Of a stretch of DNA of 64,000 bases, positions 49,231 to 62,100 are shown piece by piece. How positions within the stretch are numbered: position 1 is the stretch's first letter; every line of letters starts with the position of its first letter. Source of the DNA: Effrenium voratum (lineage: Eukaryota > Sar > Dinophyceae > Suessiales > Symbiodiniaceae). The DNA lies in the NCBI GenBank assembly GCA_963377175.1, contig CAUJNA010001005.1:1-64000 (forward strand). Reading direction: 5' to 3'. Both the position numbers and the translations under genes were made by a program. The notes beneath the pieces were generated by a model. The model saw nothing but the letters and a program-made list of their open reading frames with translations, searched no databases and was not told the origin of the DNA.

Positions 49231-49264
49231 ATGCGCCATTATGGTCAAGCATTGCCAACACAGT

Positions 49265-51420
49265 TCATGTTTCCACATGCGTTTCAACATTAACAAAGAA
49301 TTTTAGTACAGTCTTTGTCTTTCTACACATGAGAACTTGCCACAGCTGGTGCACACAACTAAAGCTGCGTTCAGCCAACCACGAGACTTCCAAACGGCAT
49401 CCCATACGTGTTCCAAAACTCCAACCCCTGCAGTTCCCTTTCGAAAGGGTTCTCTCCCTCATTCCCTCATTCCGCACAAACAGACGTGGTGCCGCTGAGG
49501 GACTTGCAATGGGCAATGGCTCAAGCTAGGAAGAAGCCTCCATGCAAAGAACACCTTTCCATCCTGCAGCACTTTCGCATGCTGCATGACACTGCAGTCC
49601 ACCTGAACGCCTGTGAAGCCGATCCTTGGTCGTGATCTGTGAAGAAAAGAAAGACCTGACCCAAGCATTCTCGCAGCCAAACAGCTAGTGAAAAGAAACA
49701 GCCACCGTTCTTTCCCTGCTGAGGACGGGGCATCTGCACAAGTGCTCACGGACACGATCATGCTGCCCTGGCACGCCAGACACCCCAGCACAGCCAAGCC
49801 ACCCCAAACAAACATACACAGAATGCAGACCTCATGAGTTCACAGCTCCCAGACCTGCCATCTTTTGCATTTGCATTAGGTCACGCAGTTGTGCTTGCGT
49901 GCCTGTGCTTCTGTGTGTGTGTGTCTATTCTGTTTGCACATTGGGAGGGGGGGTGTTGTGTTTCGGTGCTGGTAGGTTGCCTTTGTGCTTGTGCCTGGGT
50001 GCCTGCAGCAGTATGTCCACTTGTGTGCCTGTGTGTGTGTGTGTGTGTTTGTGCGTGTGTTGTCTGTTTGAAGAGGCCCGCAAAAACGAGTGGGTCCTTG
50101 CAGGTCCATCCAGTCACGCTCCCCCATGAGTACTGTGCCCTGAAAGGCCCCTGCATATCTGGTTTGTTTTCTGTCAATTCCTCTACTCTTTTACAGAATC
50201 CCCCATAAAAAGCCATCCATCCTCGGAGAAATCTCTTTTGGAGGGACCCCTCTGCAGTTCCAGTCACTGGAGTGGACACCATGGGAGACGAGGGTTAGAT
50301 ACATGACGTAATCAATCCCCTCCTGCCAAATGGAAAAAGAAGACGCCGCCGTAGAAAGACAAGACAAACAACGAAAACGTTGTAGCAACACTCTACATGT
50401 ATACATATGGCTTTATTTAATGAAAAAGTAAGTTATAAACGTGGTACCACAGAAATAAACCATATGTAAGTACATATATATATATATATACGTACTATGC
50501 TGTTATTGCGTCATTCATTCATGCGGGTATTCATTGCCCAAATAGCTAAAAGCTATAGGGGGGTGCTGCTGTTTGGGGAGCTGTTTGTGCGCTGCTGACG
50601 GTGCTGGCGCATCTTTGCCACATTGATGGCAGGGTGCTAGGGCATATAGTTTGGGTGCTGGCGCAGGTGGTGCTTTGGGGTGTCGCTTGGGTGTTGTTTG
50701 AGGTGCTGGTGACGGTGTGGGCGCATTTTTGCGAGATAGACGGCAGGGTGCTGGGGGGCATGCAGGTGACGGCGCCGGCGCAGTTTTGCCAGTTCTGCTT
50801 TGGGGTTTGGGGCTGCTAGGGGGCATGCAGTTTGGTGCTGGTGCGGCAGGTGCAGTTTTGGGGTGGCGACATTTTGCGAGATTGACGGCCGTGTGCTCTT
50901 GGGGTGCTGTTTGCTGCGCTCTTCCGGGTGCTGTTAGAGGTGCTGGTATACAATCATCCGCTATCTGGGGTCTATGCTGGTGTACTTCATTAATTGTTTA
51001 CCGACTCAATTACAAAACAGCGAAAGCACCTCGAAGTGGAGACCGCAGATCTGGCGCCCCGGCAATGAGCTGAAGCGTCGTGACCCAAAGGCCTGCACGC
51101 CGTCAGAATGTGCGATGCATGTGGATGAGCTGGTCTCAGAAGGGGGAATGAAAGGGTGCCAACTCCCGAAAAGTCATACCCAAATGCAGTTGCGTGCTGC
51201 GGAACAGAAACGTGGGCTCAGCCACTGAATTAAGGGTGGTGGCTCAAGCCTGCTCCTGGGCAACTGGGCAACTGGGAGATGTCCTTGGAAGGGTGCGAGG
51301 CAACGGTTGTGCAATGGCGCAATCAAATGACTTTTTGGCCAAACAATTCTCCGAAGGCCTCCCCTTCTTGTCCGCTCCACTTCACAAACCATCTCGCAAA
51401 AGCAGAAGCACGCCTCCATG
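49265..51420. other. Intergenic with TG microsatellite and G/T-rich degenerate repeats
   Basis: (TG)n at about 49912-50060, a TA run at 50475-50490, and a degenerate repeat of GGTGCTGG(C/T)G(C/A) units from about 50570 to 50960. No recognisable exon. Confidence 0.6.
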
Positions 51421-51421
51421 C

Positions 51422-51509
51422 CCTTGAGGCAGAAGATGCTCCCCGTGGTGGTGTAGAAGGCCAGCGAGGTGCCCAAGAAGGCATCCCGCACCAACTGCCA
51501 AAACCCAGA
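51422..51509 (-). CDS. Candidate exon with a membrane-like segment
   Basis: After a TGCGAGAG acceptor the reading is SGFWQLVRDAFLGTSLAFYT, then TTGSIFCLK, ending at a GC donor. Hydrophobic and uncharged in its second half. Not recognised. It is the lowest-coordinate of the minus-strand exon candidates that extend to 62.3 kb. Confidence 0.45.
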
Positions 51510-53234
51510 CTCTCTCGCAGGGTCGTGGAGTCGTCGGAGTCGGGAGTGGGGGCCAGAAGCCGAGGTGCTTTGCCCCATCAACAAGCTAGGAGCCTCAATT
51601 CAAGTCAGAAGACATGATATGGGGAAGCATCAAGCATCAGGGGGCCTCCGGGGCCTCCTTTGGCGGAACATGCTGTGCACTCATCGCACTCCTCTTTTGT
51701 CAGACAAATGTGATCACTCATCGCCGCATCGCTATGAAGCGGCTCCCGCCTGCTCCACGGCGACAATGTGCTCTCCAGGCTCAAGAACCCACGGGCCGTG
51801 CTCCACCCCTGCGCCGGGTGACAGGACTGTCTTCAAATCGGAGGCCTCGCTTGGACGTCCTTTTAGAGAGGAGCCAAAACCAAACCTGGAGAGACCCTTC
51901 TGCAGATCACAGTACCCAAGGGGTCCCCGAACAAAGGATGCCGGTTTTGTTTAGGGGATCCAATGGAGTGTTCAGGAAAGTATGCCCAACATGTTTGAAT
52001 TAATGGCCTCTATCAACCTCTGGTTTCGGCTCACGTTGATACGCAGCCGACATCAAACCCTGGCGACGGTGAGTATCCACAACGTCAGATTGTTGTCCTT
52101 TCTTGGCTCTGCAGACGCTGAACTGATCTGGGGAATCCTCAAGAGAGATTTTGTACGGGGCTGACCGTCCTCAAGTGGGGATTAGTGGTCTTTGGCTTCC
52201 CAGGTGATGCAAAACACTTGTCAAAATGCTACGTTATCTGCTCCCAACTGTCCGAGTTGGTCAAGACCCTTGCGAACGGCCGATCAATGAGTTCAACCGC
52301 CACAACCCTGGTTGGAATCTCCTGTGCGTCTACTTGTGATTCATCCGCATAGCAACACTCTTCCCTTGGTCAGATATGGCAAATCTCACTTTTGGGTCTG
52401 GCACCTGAGTGACTGGCACTCGCAAAATAGCCCTACTTGCCGACCATCCACTTTGTACATGACCCATGCCTCCGTCGGAACTTCCGTACTCCCTGGTCGT
52501 GCCGTCCCGAAGGCGAAACCAAACCTGCAAGCAGGCAGCAACACACACGAGAGGGTCCGAGACGCTTCATCGGCAGCGTTGGAGCAAAGTATAATATGCA
52601 AGAAGCACCAGACCTCTTCTCGCTCATGCTGACAATGATGGGTGTGATATAAACAGGTATACACACAGTTGTACGCAGTATCATGCATTCAAACGTGCAT
52701 GATCTCAACTAGGAATTTGATCCATTACATCCACTGGTTGCTGAGAAGCAGAAAACCTTGGCCTTGTCCACGGCGTGCCCCACTCGGCCACCCAGAGATG
52801 CTACACAGCCCGGCTCCTGAAAGCTGATGGGCAAACGAGGAGCAAGGCTCCAAAGAAGCCGCCTACAAGGCTAGAACCATCAGACTCAAGCCACGTCAAT
52901 GCTTGGAAATTGCTTTGGTCCTCCGCTCCAAGTAAGGCACGACGATTTCGATTTAAAGCTCCAATGTGGGTAGTTCCTAAAAGTGGATCCCCTCTAGCTG
53001 CAGCATCCGGAAACCTACGTGTCCTGTACGCTCCCTTAGGCGGAAGCCACCAGGTACCTTGTTAAGAACGGTCTTCCCAAAATGGTCCTGGGAGCTTCCA
53101 CGTCAACCAGGGAGGGTAATTCCCCGACAAGAATTCAGACACCCAGAAAGAAATTACATACTCATCATGGTGAGGTCCCGCACCCTCTTCTTGAGAAAAA
53201 GAAAAAAGGAGAAGATTTCCTTCTGATAGCCTAC

Positions 53235-53375
53235 ATTCATGCGATTCGATATCTCCTCCATCGAGATCTTCTCCAAATGGATGCCAATCAAACGGTGCCC
53301 TGGCTCGCTGACCGGAATCCAACGGTGGTGAGCCAAGATGGGGGATGCAAGACAGCGAACTGCCCAGGATTGCAT
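53235..53375 (-). CDS. Candidate exon, unknown protein (47 codons)
   Basis: Phase-0 exon between a CCTGCGAG acceptor and a GTAGGC donor. It reads SWAVRCLASPILAHHRWIPV, then GHRLIGIHLEKISMEEISNR. Both splice sites are good and composition is coding-like. No family recognised. Confidence 0.55.
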
Positions 53376-53602
53376 CTCGCAGGTGCGCGTATGTTTGCAT
53401 GTAAGTGTGTGTGTGTGTTCAAAAAGTGTAGACGTCTTGATGACGGGAGCTGGCATCTCACTTACCCGCTCAAGTGGTTCAATTGGTTTTGACACACTCC
53501 CAGCTGCTCTCTCTGGACTGCGATTCAATGGGGCAAAAGGCTCTTGGAACAGGCCTGCCTCAGAGTGGATTCCTCTGAAAGTGCCGCTGCTGGACCCCCT
53601 GT

Positions 53603-53718
53603 TTCAGTGTTTTGGTGTGGAGGAGGGGTGATTGGATCAGAAAGTTGGCCAGGGCCCGCGTCCATTCAACACCCCCATGCTCTTTCAAAATCCATCCACG
53701 GCTTGGAAGCCTTTGCCC
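53603..53718 (-). CDS. Candidate exon, unknown protein
   Basis: After a CATCCACCAG acceptor the frame reads GWILKEHGGVEWTRALANFL and then TKTLKQ before a GTCCAG donor-like site. Likely part of the same gene as the exon at 53235-53375. Not recognised. Confidence 0.4.
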
Positions 53719-54851
53719 CTGGTGGATGCGTCCAATGGGCTGCTGCTGTTTCTCACAGCCCTTGGTCCCAACCACACAAAAACGAACCGAGTTGCTGACT
53801 TGCGACACCTGCTTGTCCAAGCCCAAAACGAGAAGCGCTGAACCATGGAGCCCTGCCTTGGAACTGGAGCCCCACAATGGAGGAGCCAGCCGGCGCGATG
53901 AAGCTCCGGCGCTTTCGCGCCTGCGCGCCCTGGCGAAAAGAAGAAGTGGGCGCTCAGCCGGCCAATGGTCGGATAACCAGCAAGCGCAAAGGCCGCTTAA
54001 AGTTTGAAGAATTGGAGGTCTCTTGCTTTCATGTCTTAATGTCATGTTGCTGGCTGGCTTCTTGGCTTCTTGGTGCCAAGTTGTCAGGGCTGCAGCCTGT
54101 ACCTTGCGCCTGGCCTTGCGTGGTAGCGTGGTTTGATCTCAGTGCAAAGGGGGTGTGTCTCATGGGCTTTTGACACCTGGATGCAAGTGAATGTGCCGGT
54201 GATGAGGGCTGACCCTCTTTGGGGGCCCTCGTTAATACAGGCGACAGAACACTGTCGTGCTACTCTTGATCATCTGGCATCGATCAAACTTGATGGCACC
54301 TTTTACCCGAATTGGTTCTCGCTTCGAGAGCTTCATGCTGGCAACTGGAATGCGCTGATCAGCACAAGGTTCAGTGCCAATGCAGTCTGCTCATGGGGAA
54401 CAAGTGTGTTGTCAGATTCAGGTTTGTCATTTGGAGCCTGCCTATCAAGCTTTGTCTGATGGCATAAGAGGAAGGGCTCAGCGACGCGACGTGATGTTGC
54501 TGCAATTGCTTCAAGCGTCCATGGTTCGGCCATGCTGACTCCACCCTCCACGTGTGTCTCTCACGCCTGTAACGCCAGCACGTCCCCTCTAGAAGTGTGG
54601 AAAACGAGAGCCAGGCCCAAGAAGTCGTGCCTCTCCTGTCGCGGCAATCCGGCCGCTTTGAGGTTGGCAGGCATCACACGAGCCATCGAAACTCTCATGG
54701 GCAGGTTCATGTCATGGCCGAATCAAGGATTTCAACATGTCTAAGTGTTTCCAGGCAGAAGCCCTGAATGAGCTGGACCTCCAGCAAAGACCAGCTGCAA
54801 GGAAGTCTGCAACTGAAAGGCAGATTATATGCAAGGTGTCAATTGACTGAC

Positions 54852-54932
54852 CCCGTTCGAACGAATGCGACATTGCAGCGATCTGGGTACGGTGAGTCCT
54901 CCTGTAGGACAGCGATGATTCTCTCATCTGGC
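54852..54932 (-). CDS. Candidate exon, unknown protein
   Basis: After a TTTTCGGACAG acceptor the frame reads PDERIIAVLQEDSPYPDRCN, then VAFVRTG, ending at a GTCAGT donor. Strongly protein-like. Not recognised. Confidence 0.5.
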
Positions 54933-55603
54933 CTGTCCGAAAAGGAAAACAACGATCGGATATTGTGCCTTGGTTACTGCCTGACCGTCGTAGCAACTAA
55001 AATGCCACACTCCAAGATGAAAGCGTGACAGAGCCCAGCAAAAATGATATCATGCATTGCCGTTGGCATGGATGCAAACAGCTGTCCACATCCGGAAGCA
55101 TCAACCCGACTGAACGGTGTGTCCCAACCTCGATGAAGAGGTAACCAGCCATCTCGACACGGTCCGCCAAACATGTGTCTTTTGGCCGGCCACTGGGAAC
55201 ATGATGACCCCGCAAAGGAACAAAACACAGTCCGGCAAAGGAAACTTGAAACTACAAACAGGACCATTTAGGAAGACACCAAACCTCAGGAGTTCCGCCC
55301 TCTGCTGAAAAAAATAAAGTGAGCGTAGCACGGTCCCCACCTCAATTTCCATTGCTGCTGGATGTCGCCACCTGCACCTCAATGTGCGGAAAACTGGCGG
55401 CAAAACGCCTGCCACGCCAAGCTCGGCTCCCCATTAAACAAAAAAAAAGATGCCGACATGCCGGCGTTTTCCAAAGGTGAAGGAAGAAGAGTTGCCGGCA
55501 CAAAGCACATGGCATCGCCCCAGCCACTGTATGGCTTGCAGTGGATGTGCTTGCTCCGTGACTGCCGTAGGGCACCTTGTTGATTGGTTGAGACACTGCT
55601 CAC

Positions 55604-55703
55604 CCCTGTCGAGGTCTGAAATCCTACGACACACCAAGTCGAAAATAGCCGCGCTTCCGTCTGAACCCCGGATCAAAAAGACACCAAGATAGGGCATCTC
55701 TTC
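55604..55703 (-). CDS. Candidate exon, unknown protein
   Basis: After a GGGACCCAG acceptor it reads EEMPYLGVFLIRGSDGSAAI, then FDLVCRRISDLDRG, ending at a GTGAGC donor. It lies 67 bases downstream of the exon at 55770-55846. The pair has the alternating beta pattern and Gly placement of a beta-rich fold, but no family is claimed. Confidence 0.55.
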
Positions 55704-55769
55704 CTGGGTCCCATCAAAAATCCCTCGCCTTCCAACGGAGTCGAGAGGCCCACCGCCCGACCCTTCAGC

Positions 55770-55846
55770 CCGGGGGGCTTCCGAAGGTCAGAGTCTTTCC
55801 GCTCCGAAGCTTCAGTTGCAAGTTGTCCACCGCATAGCCCGTGCCT
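55770..55846 (-). CDS. Candidate exon, possibly beta-prism (jacalin-like) fragment
   Basis: After a GCTAACCAG acceptor it reads GTGYAVDNLQLKLRSGKTLT, then FGSPPG, ending at a GC donor. The G-YAVDNLQL-L-SG pattern resembles a jacalin-type strand pair, but the piece is too short to be sure. The reading phase with the next exon does not join cleanly. Confidence 0.4.
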
Positions 55847-56926
55847 CTGGTTAGCACCCAGGCAAGTGGCACCAACCCTTTCCACCCTTCTCATGTTACA
55901 AACAGTTCACAAGCTTCAATGCGGTGCGGCTTGCCTGCCCACCTGCCAGGATCAATTCCAGACACATGGAAATGTTCAGACTCTGCTATCACCAAAGTAG
56001 GCCTGGTATGCCTTCACCCAAGCACGCATTCAAAGCAAATACACCTGGCACAAAGCGCAGACCTTTGAAAGGCAAAGTGACCAGGCCTTGTTGCCGAACA
56101 TGCGGTGTTCCTTTCTCAGGGCCCCTTTCCGGAGTGCCTTCAGGGAAAAGAGCAAACCACCCACTTTGGGATTTCCATTCGTTTGATACCCTCCCATATG
56201 CAAAACCAGCCTGCTGGCAAGGCACATCCGCTGATCTCTTGAATTACAGCTCGGGGCTCCCCGTCTTTGAGAGCCAAGTTCTCCGGGAAGCTCACCTGAA
56301 GCAACTCTCAGCTTGGAAGCGGAAGCTCCTGAAGTAAGCCCTTGTGAATAACATGGAGCCTCAAAAGGCATCCCTCCCAATAAATCCCCCTCTGGAAATG
56401 ATGTTTATTTATCTTCGAAGTTCCACGTTGGTTTCTGTGGTCGATGGTTCGCATCAAACAAGTGTGTGACAACCGGTTGAAACACAAGCACAAGCCACTT
56501 CCCCTTGGCTCTCGCTAGCAATCGGCCTTCCGGTTTTCGTTTACTAGACATCCAACATGAATCATAGTAACCGGCAAAAAAGGCACATGGGCGCAACAGC
56601 AATAGCACCGAGAAGAGGCGACGGGGGCAGATTTGGCAACCATGCAAGATCGACTGATAAACCCCAATCCATCTTGGACTTTCGTCGTCCGGGCTTGTGA
56701 GCGCTGGCCTTCCCGACCATCTTGTGCATGTCTGTGCAGCTGGAGAACCAGGAGTGGTGGACACAGTCGACATGGCTGAACCTCCGGAGTGGCTCGTCTG
56801 TTTTACGGGATACGGCTGTTCCGAAGGCCCCCTTCTCGACAAAGAGAGTCTGCAAAGGAATGCTGGAAGGGAGCAGGAAGCAAGACTAAGTTCACCAAAA
56901 AAGTGTCAAGATAATTGGATAGTGAC

Positions 56927-57040
56927 CGTGTTCTTTGCAACGCGCACACGCTTTCGCCACGGAATCCCGCAGGTCAGATCCATCTCCACTCGTTGAAACT
57001 TTTTAAGATCGTCGTGGAAATTGACAGTGCCGCAACTCAC
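56927..57040 (-). CDS. Candidate exon, unknown protein
   Basis: Reads VNFHDDLKKFQRVEMDLTCG, then IPWRKRVRVAKNTV, with a GTCACT donor-like end and an acceptor near GAGGCGTGAG. Basic and protein-like. Not recognised. Confidence 0.4.
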
Positions 57041-57253
57041 GCCTCGCTGTTGTGTTAGACTACACAGCCCGGCCAGAGGGCAAAACGTTTGCTCACTTGA
57101 AGTAGCCCGCTGCTCCCAACAAGAGAAACATGAAACATGCCAGAGGTTGCCTCCATTAGAATCCGCTATTTTGGTTGGAAGATCCTGGCTCCGCATCAAC
57201 ACTCAGATTTCTGCAAACCCAATGGTCACCTGGAGCTCCCTCTTTTCCCTTAC

Positions 57254-57367
57254 GTCCGACCACCCCAAGAAACCATTATGTGCTTGATGAATTTGGACCC
57301 ATGTGATGTCTCGACTCCGCCTTCCCGCCATGTTGATGTTGAGGAGGCCCTGCACCAACTCGTGCAC
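57254..57367 (-). CDS. Candidate exon, EF-hand-adjacent-like sequence (38 codons)
   Basis: Phase-0 exon between an ATCCTCCAG acceptor and a GTAAGG donor. It reads VHELVQGLLNINMAGRRSRD, then ITWVQIHQAHNGFLGWSD. The opening resembles the exit helix of an EF-hand followed by the short segment seen in some protist ion channels and kinases. That resemblance is from memory and weak. Confidence 0.5.
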
Positions 57368-58216
57368 CTGGAGGATGGCTGGATGCACCACACAAGACCC
57401 CAGAAAGGACATCCGACCACATCGAACAGGGTGGTTCTTTATTCATGTCAATCGGACCTCCCATGTGCAACTGGGCCAAACCACTTTATTCGAGTGAAAA
57501 GATACACACCCAAACCACACACGGTTGGTAGTGTCTTCAATCAAGCCTGTGAGAACACCCTTAAAAAGCAACAAGCAACCTAGCCCGAATCCGAGACTGG
57601 CCATCGCTTTGGCAGCTGTCAAATTGAATGACTCTCATCCAGCTCTTGGCTACATGCAAAGGGGGTGCTGTTGTCTGCTCTCTCGCATCGGCCACCCCGG
57701 CACACCCAAGCTAAATCCGGAAATCACCAGGCAAACACTGGCGCTAGAGCTCTGCCCAAAGCTGGCGGCTGATGTTTACCTGCAATGTGCTCTTTTGTTG
57801 CTGGTCACACGATAGACTAAACTCCTCCAGCTTGAAAAAAACACATCACAAATCTCCATGCCTTGCTGCTTTACCCAACCCAGTCGAGCAAATCCAGCCA
57901 GGCGAATGACTTCAGCAGTAAGTAGCCAACACTTGGCGTGCTCTTGTCTCTGGACACCAAAGTGCGCGGCTGTGGTTGAAGAAAACTATATACCAGCTGA
58001 AGAGCGCACGTCTGTCTGGTCGCGCTGCTGAGATTCATCGGCCGAAACCGCTGTCAGACTCACACAACGCCTGCTGAGGCTGACACCTTTGCATCAAAAC
58101 AAAGACAGCAGGCCTGTTTAAGAGTACGATTGCCTCAACATCCTCCGCTAGGCTTGACCTTGAAGGGGCCATGGTATGGCTAGTTGGTGCCCATTCTCAC
58201 ACGACCCGGATGGAGG

Positions 58217-58235
58217 GGAGGAGACAAGGAGACAC

Positions 58236-58274
<39 letters not shown>

Positions 58275-58375
58275 CAGAGAAGATACAGAGAAAGAGAGAG
58301 AGAGAGACAAAGAGACAGAGAGACAGAGAGAAAGAGACAGAGAGAGAGAGAGAGAGCGAAAGAGAGAGTGAGAGC

Positions 58376-58412
<37 letters not shown>
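58217..58412. repeat. (GA)n and (GAAA)n microsatellite
   Basis: AGAGAG runs then AAAGAAAG. Frames through it are Arg/Glu or Leu/Ser repeats and not genes. Confidence 0.95.
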
Positions 58413-58415
<3 letters not shown>

Positions 58416-59124
58416 GCCTGTGTGTGTGTGCCACCTTGTTATCCCTACCAGCCCTGGAATTACAGCGCCTCTGTCGACGCATGCTGCCAGGACTTTGAGG
58501 CTTTGATGCAGGAGACCACCTGCCGCGGCCGTTGGTGCCATAAAACCGAAAAAGGACTGACAGCCGAAGTTTGTATTTCTCCAACACAACTCTTGACTGG
58601 CAAGAAGTATGGCTGCATGCAAAAACATGTAGCTTGTTGCATGCTTGCATGTCAAACTCATTCAAACGGGGTCCTCCTCATCAGTCACTAGAACTGGTCT
58701 GTCCTTTTGTTCGGTCATGCAGCACTCATCAAGCGGTGGTCATACTCCCTGCCGTGGAAACCACTTCAACGCGCAGAACAAATACAGTGACAAGCGCCGC
58801 GGCGTTGCCACAACGTGCATCGCAGAACACTGGCAGAACAACAACAAGCAAAGTAGCGCCTGTGACCCTTCCAAGCACATCTGCTCCCTCAAAACCCTCC
58901 AGTTGCCTCCTTGTGCCGCTCAGGCACCAGGTCCTTTTTGCTCCTGAAAGGATGGGAGCTTCACTCGAAGATGCAAAGAGACAATGCCAGTCTTTTTCAG
59001 CCCATGCATGCCAGAAATGGCGCCCGAAGTTCAGCCAATAGATGCAACCAAAAAGGAAGGATGACCCTCAACTTATCAGTGCCGCTTCGAGCCCAGCCAA
59101 GCACGTGTGTGTGTGTGTGTGTTT

Positions 59125-62100
59125 GAGGTCTGTCCTGATGGTGAAAGGCCACTCCCCACAGATCATGGCGTAGATCATCACCCCAAAGCTCCAGTAGTCG
59201 CAGGACTGACGAGCGTTGGACTTGGTGTAATGCTCTGCTCAACACCCAGACCCTGCCAGCTCGGCGAGACTGAAAGCATCAGGGGACCTAGGTTACAACA
59301 AGCCAGCGTGGTTCCCTTGCCCCGTAGACCAGCTTGATATTTTGCGTTGTCATCTAAAAGCAATGTTCGATGCTGGGCTACTGCAAGCTGCACACAAGGG
59401 GGGTCCCTCAAACTGACGCATGCATTTCATAGGCTTTGCGAGCTGCTTCCAAACCAAGTGTTGCAAGTTGAGAACGATTGGGCTGAGAACGCTTATACAG
59501 AGAAAGGCTTGCCAACGTCTACCACTGCCGTGGTTCCACAGCTCGGCAGAGAAGCGATTAGGTACAGGTCAGAAATTAGCAAATGTGTGCGTAACATCCA
59601 TTCCGCTGCGAGAAGCAGAAGGGCATGCGTTGTTTGCCCCACAACAACAGAACGTCAAGGTCTGAGGCCTTGAGCGCCAAATGCCCAAGTGCCAATCCGC
59701 CGCTCGCCTGATCACAGACTCCATGGAGCACCTGTGCAATCTTGAGCGGAGAAGGGCAGTGCGGTGAAGGATGTGGTACGTGGACCATCCCCAACAGTGC
59801 GAGGATCCGCACCAAAAAGAAAAAAGCAAAAACGAAACGAAGGTAATCGAGAGTGGCCCGCCGTTTGCCATTGCAGTCATGCAAGTTGTGGCCCAACACA
59901 AAACTGTCCTCTACCTTACGGACATGGACAGGTTCCCTCAGGGCAGTCCTTCATGCGAGTGGTGTCTGAATGCTGCTCGCAACCTCTCCTGATTTGGTCA
60001 CCGCCCCAACAATTATGCAACAAAAAATCCCCACACAACCCTGCCGCCAGGACCATGGCAACTTTAATAAAATAATAATAGTAGTAGTAATAATAATAAT
60101 AAAGTCGGAAAGAAACAAGTCGGATATGTTTGGCGATGTTTCGGTGCGGCAACGCTCCATGTGCCAATCTAGAACAGCCACGAAGAGAGGCCGGCATGGA
60201 TCGCTTCCCTGCAAGACGCGGTCAAAACGCATACATGTTTGATGCCGGCTGATCCGACTCGCAGGCAAAAAGCTGCTTGACGTTGATTGAGCCGAACGCA
60301 CGAGAGAGGGAGAGAGAGAGAGAGAGAAGGGAAAAAGAGAGAAGCAAGAAGCGCAAGAAAGAAAAACAAACAGAAAGCAACACAAGCTTGCCGAAAAAAT
60401 GGTGGCAACTGGCTCTTGACCTCCCTTGGGCAATGGCCTCTGGCGCCACAAAGTCTGGCGACCCCACCGCCGTGGCGCGGCGCACCAGCGGTGCGCTGTG
60501 CCTCAGCCGACCCGGCAAGCCGAAGAGGTCCGATCCGTCTGGTGCCGTCTGGTGCACTGGTACCGGAGTCGGTCCCGATTCGGTCCCGATTCGGTCCCGA
60601 TCCATCAAATCATCCAAAAGCTTCCCGAAGGCCCTACCCAACCAACATGTCTTTCGAGTTGGCAAAGGTGAGCCCAGATTGATCAACCTGGTAGATTGTG
60701 CTATAGGGATATGTTCACTCCAATAGTGAAAGACTTCCCTCTAAAAATTGGGAAACCAAAAGGAAACCACCCATTTTCGAGGTCCCCCCCATTTTGAGAC
60801 AACCTCAGGTGAAGGAAAGCAAGTGGCAGGAAGTTGCTGTTAGTTTACCACTGTCTGTCCGGGCGTTGCATCGTTGAGCTTCCCCGTGTGCTTCCTATGC
60901 CCTTGAATTGGTTGCACAAATCTTTGATGTGTTTGATCTCTGGCACACGCTCTTTGTCAGCTGCGCACCGGTTGAAGAACAGGCTAACAAGCTGAACGCC
61001 CGCTGCGTGGTAAGCAACATCAACTAGCCAATACACAAGCAAGAAAAAGCGCAAGCTGGCATTCTGATTCGACCAACGTCATGACCCTTCGCCAATACGC
61101 CCATTGGGCCCTGAGTATCCTTCTAGAATAGCTCCGAATGAGTTGGTCTGAAGGTACAAACAACCAAAAGGGGGTCGCAAAAAAAGCACACACACACACA
61201 CAAATACATGCTCTCGGCGTGTTGGGCCGGCCAGCAAAAAAAGGCTGCGGCATCGATAGTATGCTTCTTCTGTTCAGTCCGCCTCCAAAACTCTCAACAC
61301 AAACGAGAGCATCCTAGCGAAGGTGCACAAGGCTTCCAGGGCTCAGCAAAACGAGTCCTTGACTCATTACCTCCGCGCAAGCCATGCGGCCAAGCAGCAT
61401 GTTCTTGGAAAGCCCAAAGTCGGTGATCTTGACCTGCGAACCAAAGCCAAAGTGTGGAAAGCCAAGAAAAGTTGCTACAATGCAAAGAGAGTAATGAGGT
61501 GTCGCCGTCAGAGCTTCTGGTTAGACAGAAGTAGTGGCTGAACATAAGGAAAAACTGCCACACCACAGCAAGCGAAGGCATTTGATACTGTGGATCGGAT
61601 GCTCGACAACCACCGGGCCATGCCAGACTGCATGCCCAAAAGCAAAAACGCGTCGAAGCAGAGTTACCCCGCGTCAAAGTGGGTGGGGGGACTCTTCCGA
61701 GAGAAACCGAGTCTCATTAAACCTCGGCGTCAGCAGCTTCGCAAGAGGACAGGCACGGGAACATCCAAACCGCCAGGTTCCGCCGAGACACATCGTGCAC
61801 CTCCGAAGGCGTGGGAATGCCCTGCTCCGCCGGACCAGGGTATGAATAGGTGCGCGAGATGAGCCTCCCGCCATTTGGGCAAAAGGGAAGCGTGAAATGA
61901 GAATCCACGCGCAAGGAATATCACCCGGATCCCTACTCCTGATGTGTGTACACTGGCACCAACGCCACTTCTTTCGTTACTTAGAAAGTCCGTAGACCAA
62001 ACAGCTACTTTTCTGCACACGTGTATAAAGCAGCCTGGTGATGTGTGTTAACCATAAAGTTGAGTGATCTTTGGTACTTCTGGGGCAGGCTGCACAGGGC

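Larger units (their letters stand above)
43082..49261 (-). mobile_element. Decayed tyrosine-recombinase/RT retroelement (DIRS-like)
   Basis: About 6.2 kb of coding-like minus-strand sequence broken into at least seven frames. From 5' to 3' it has a leader with a spliced-leader relic, a Gag-like or accessory region with Cys motifs, then a Pol with a tyrosine-recombinase-like half followed by an RT palm and RNase H. No terminal repeats were found at either end, so the limits are those of the coding-like sequence. The number of phase changes points to an old, dead copy. Confidence 0.75.

Noticed and set aside
58180..58665. Ser/Leu-rich frame over the GA repeat
   Set aside because: Repeat-driven frame.
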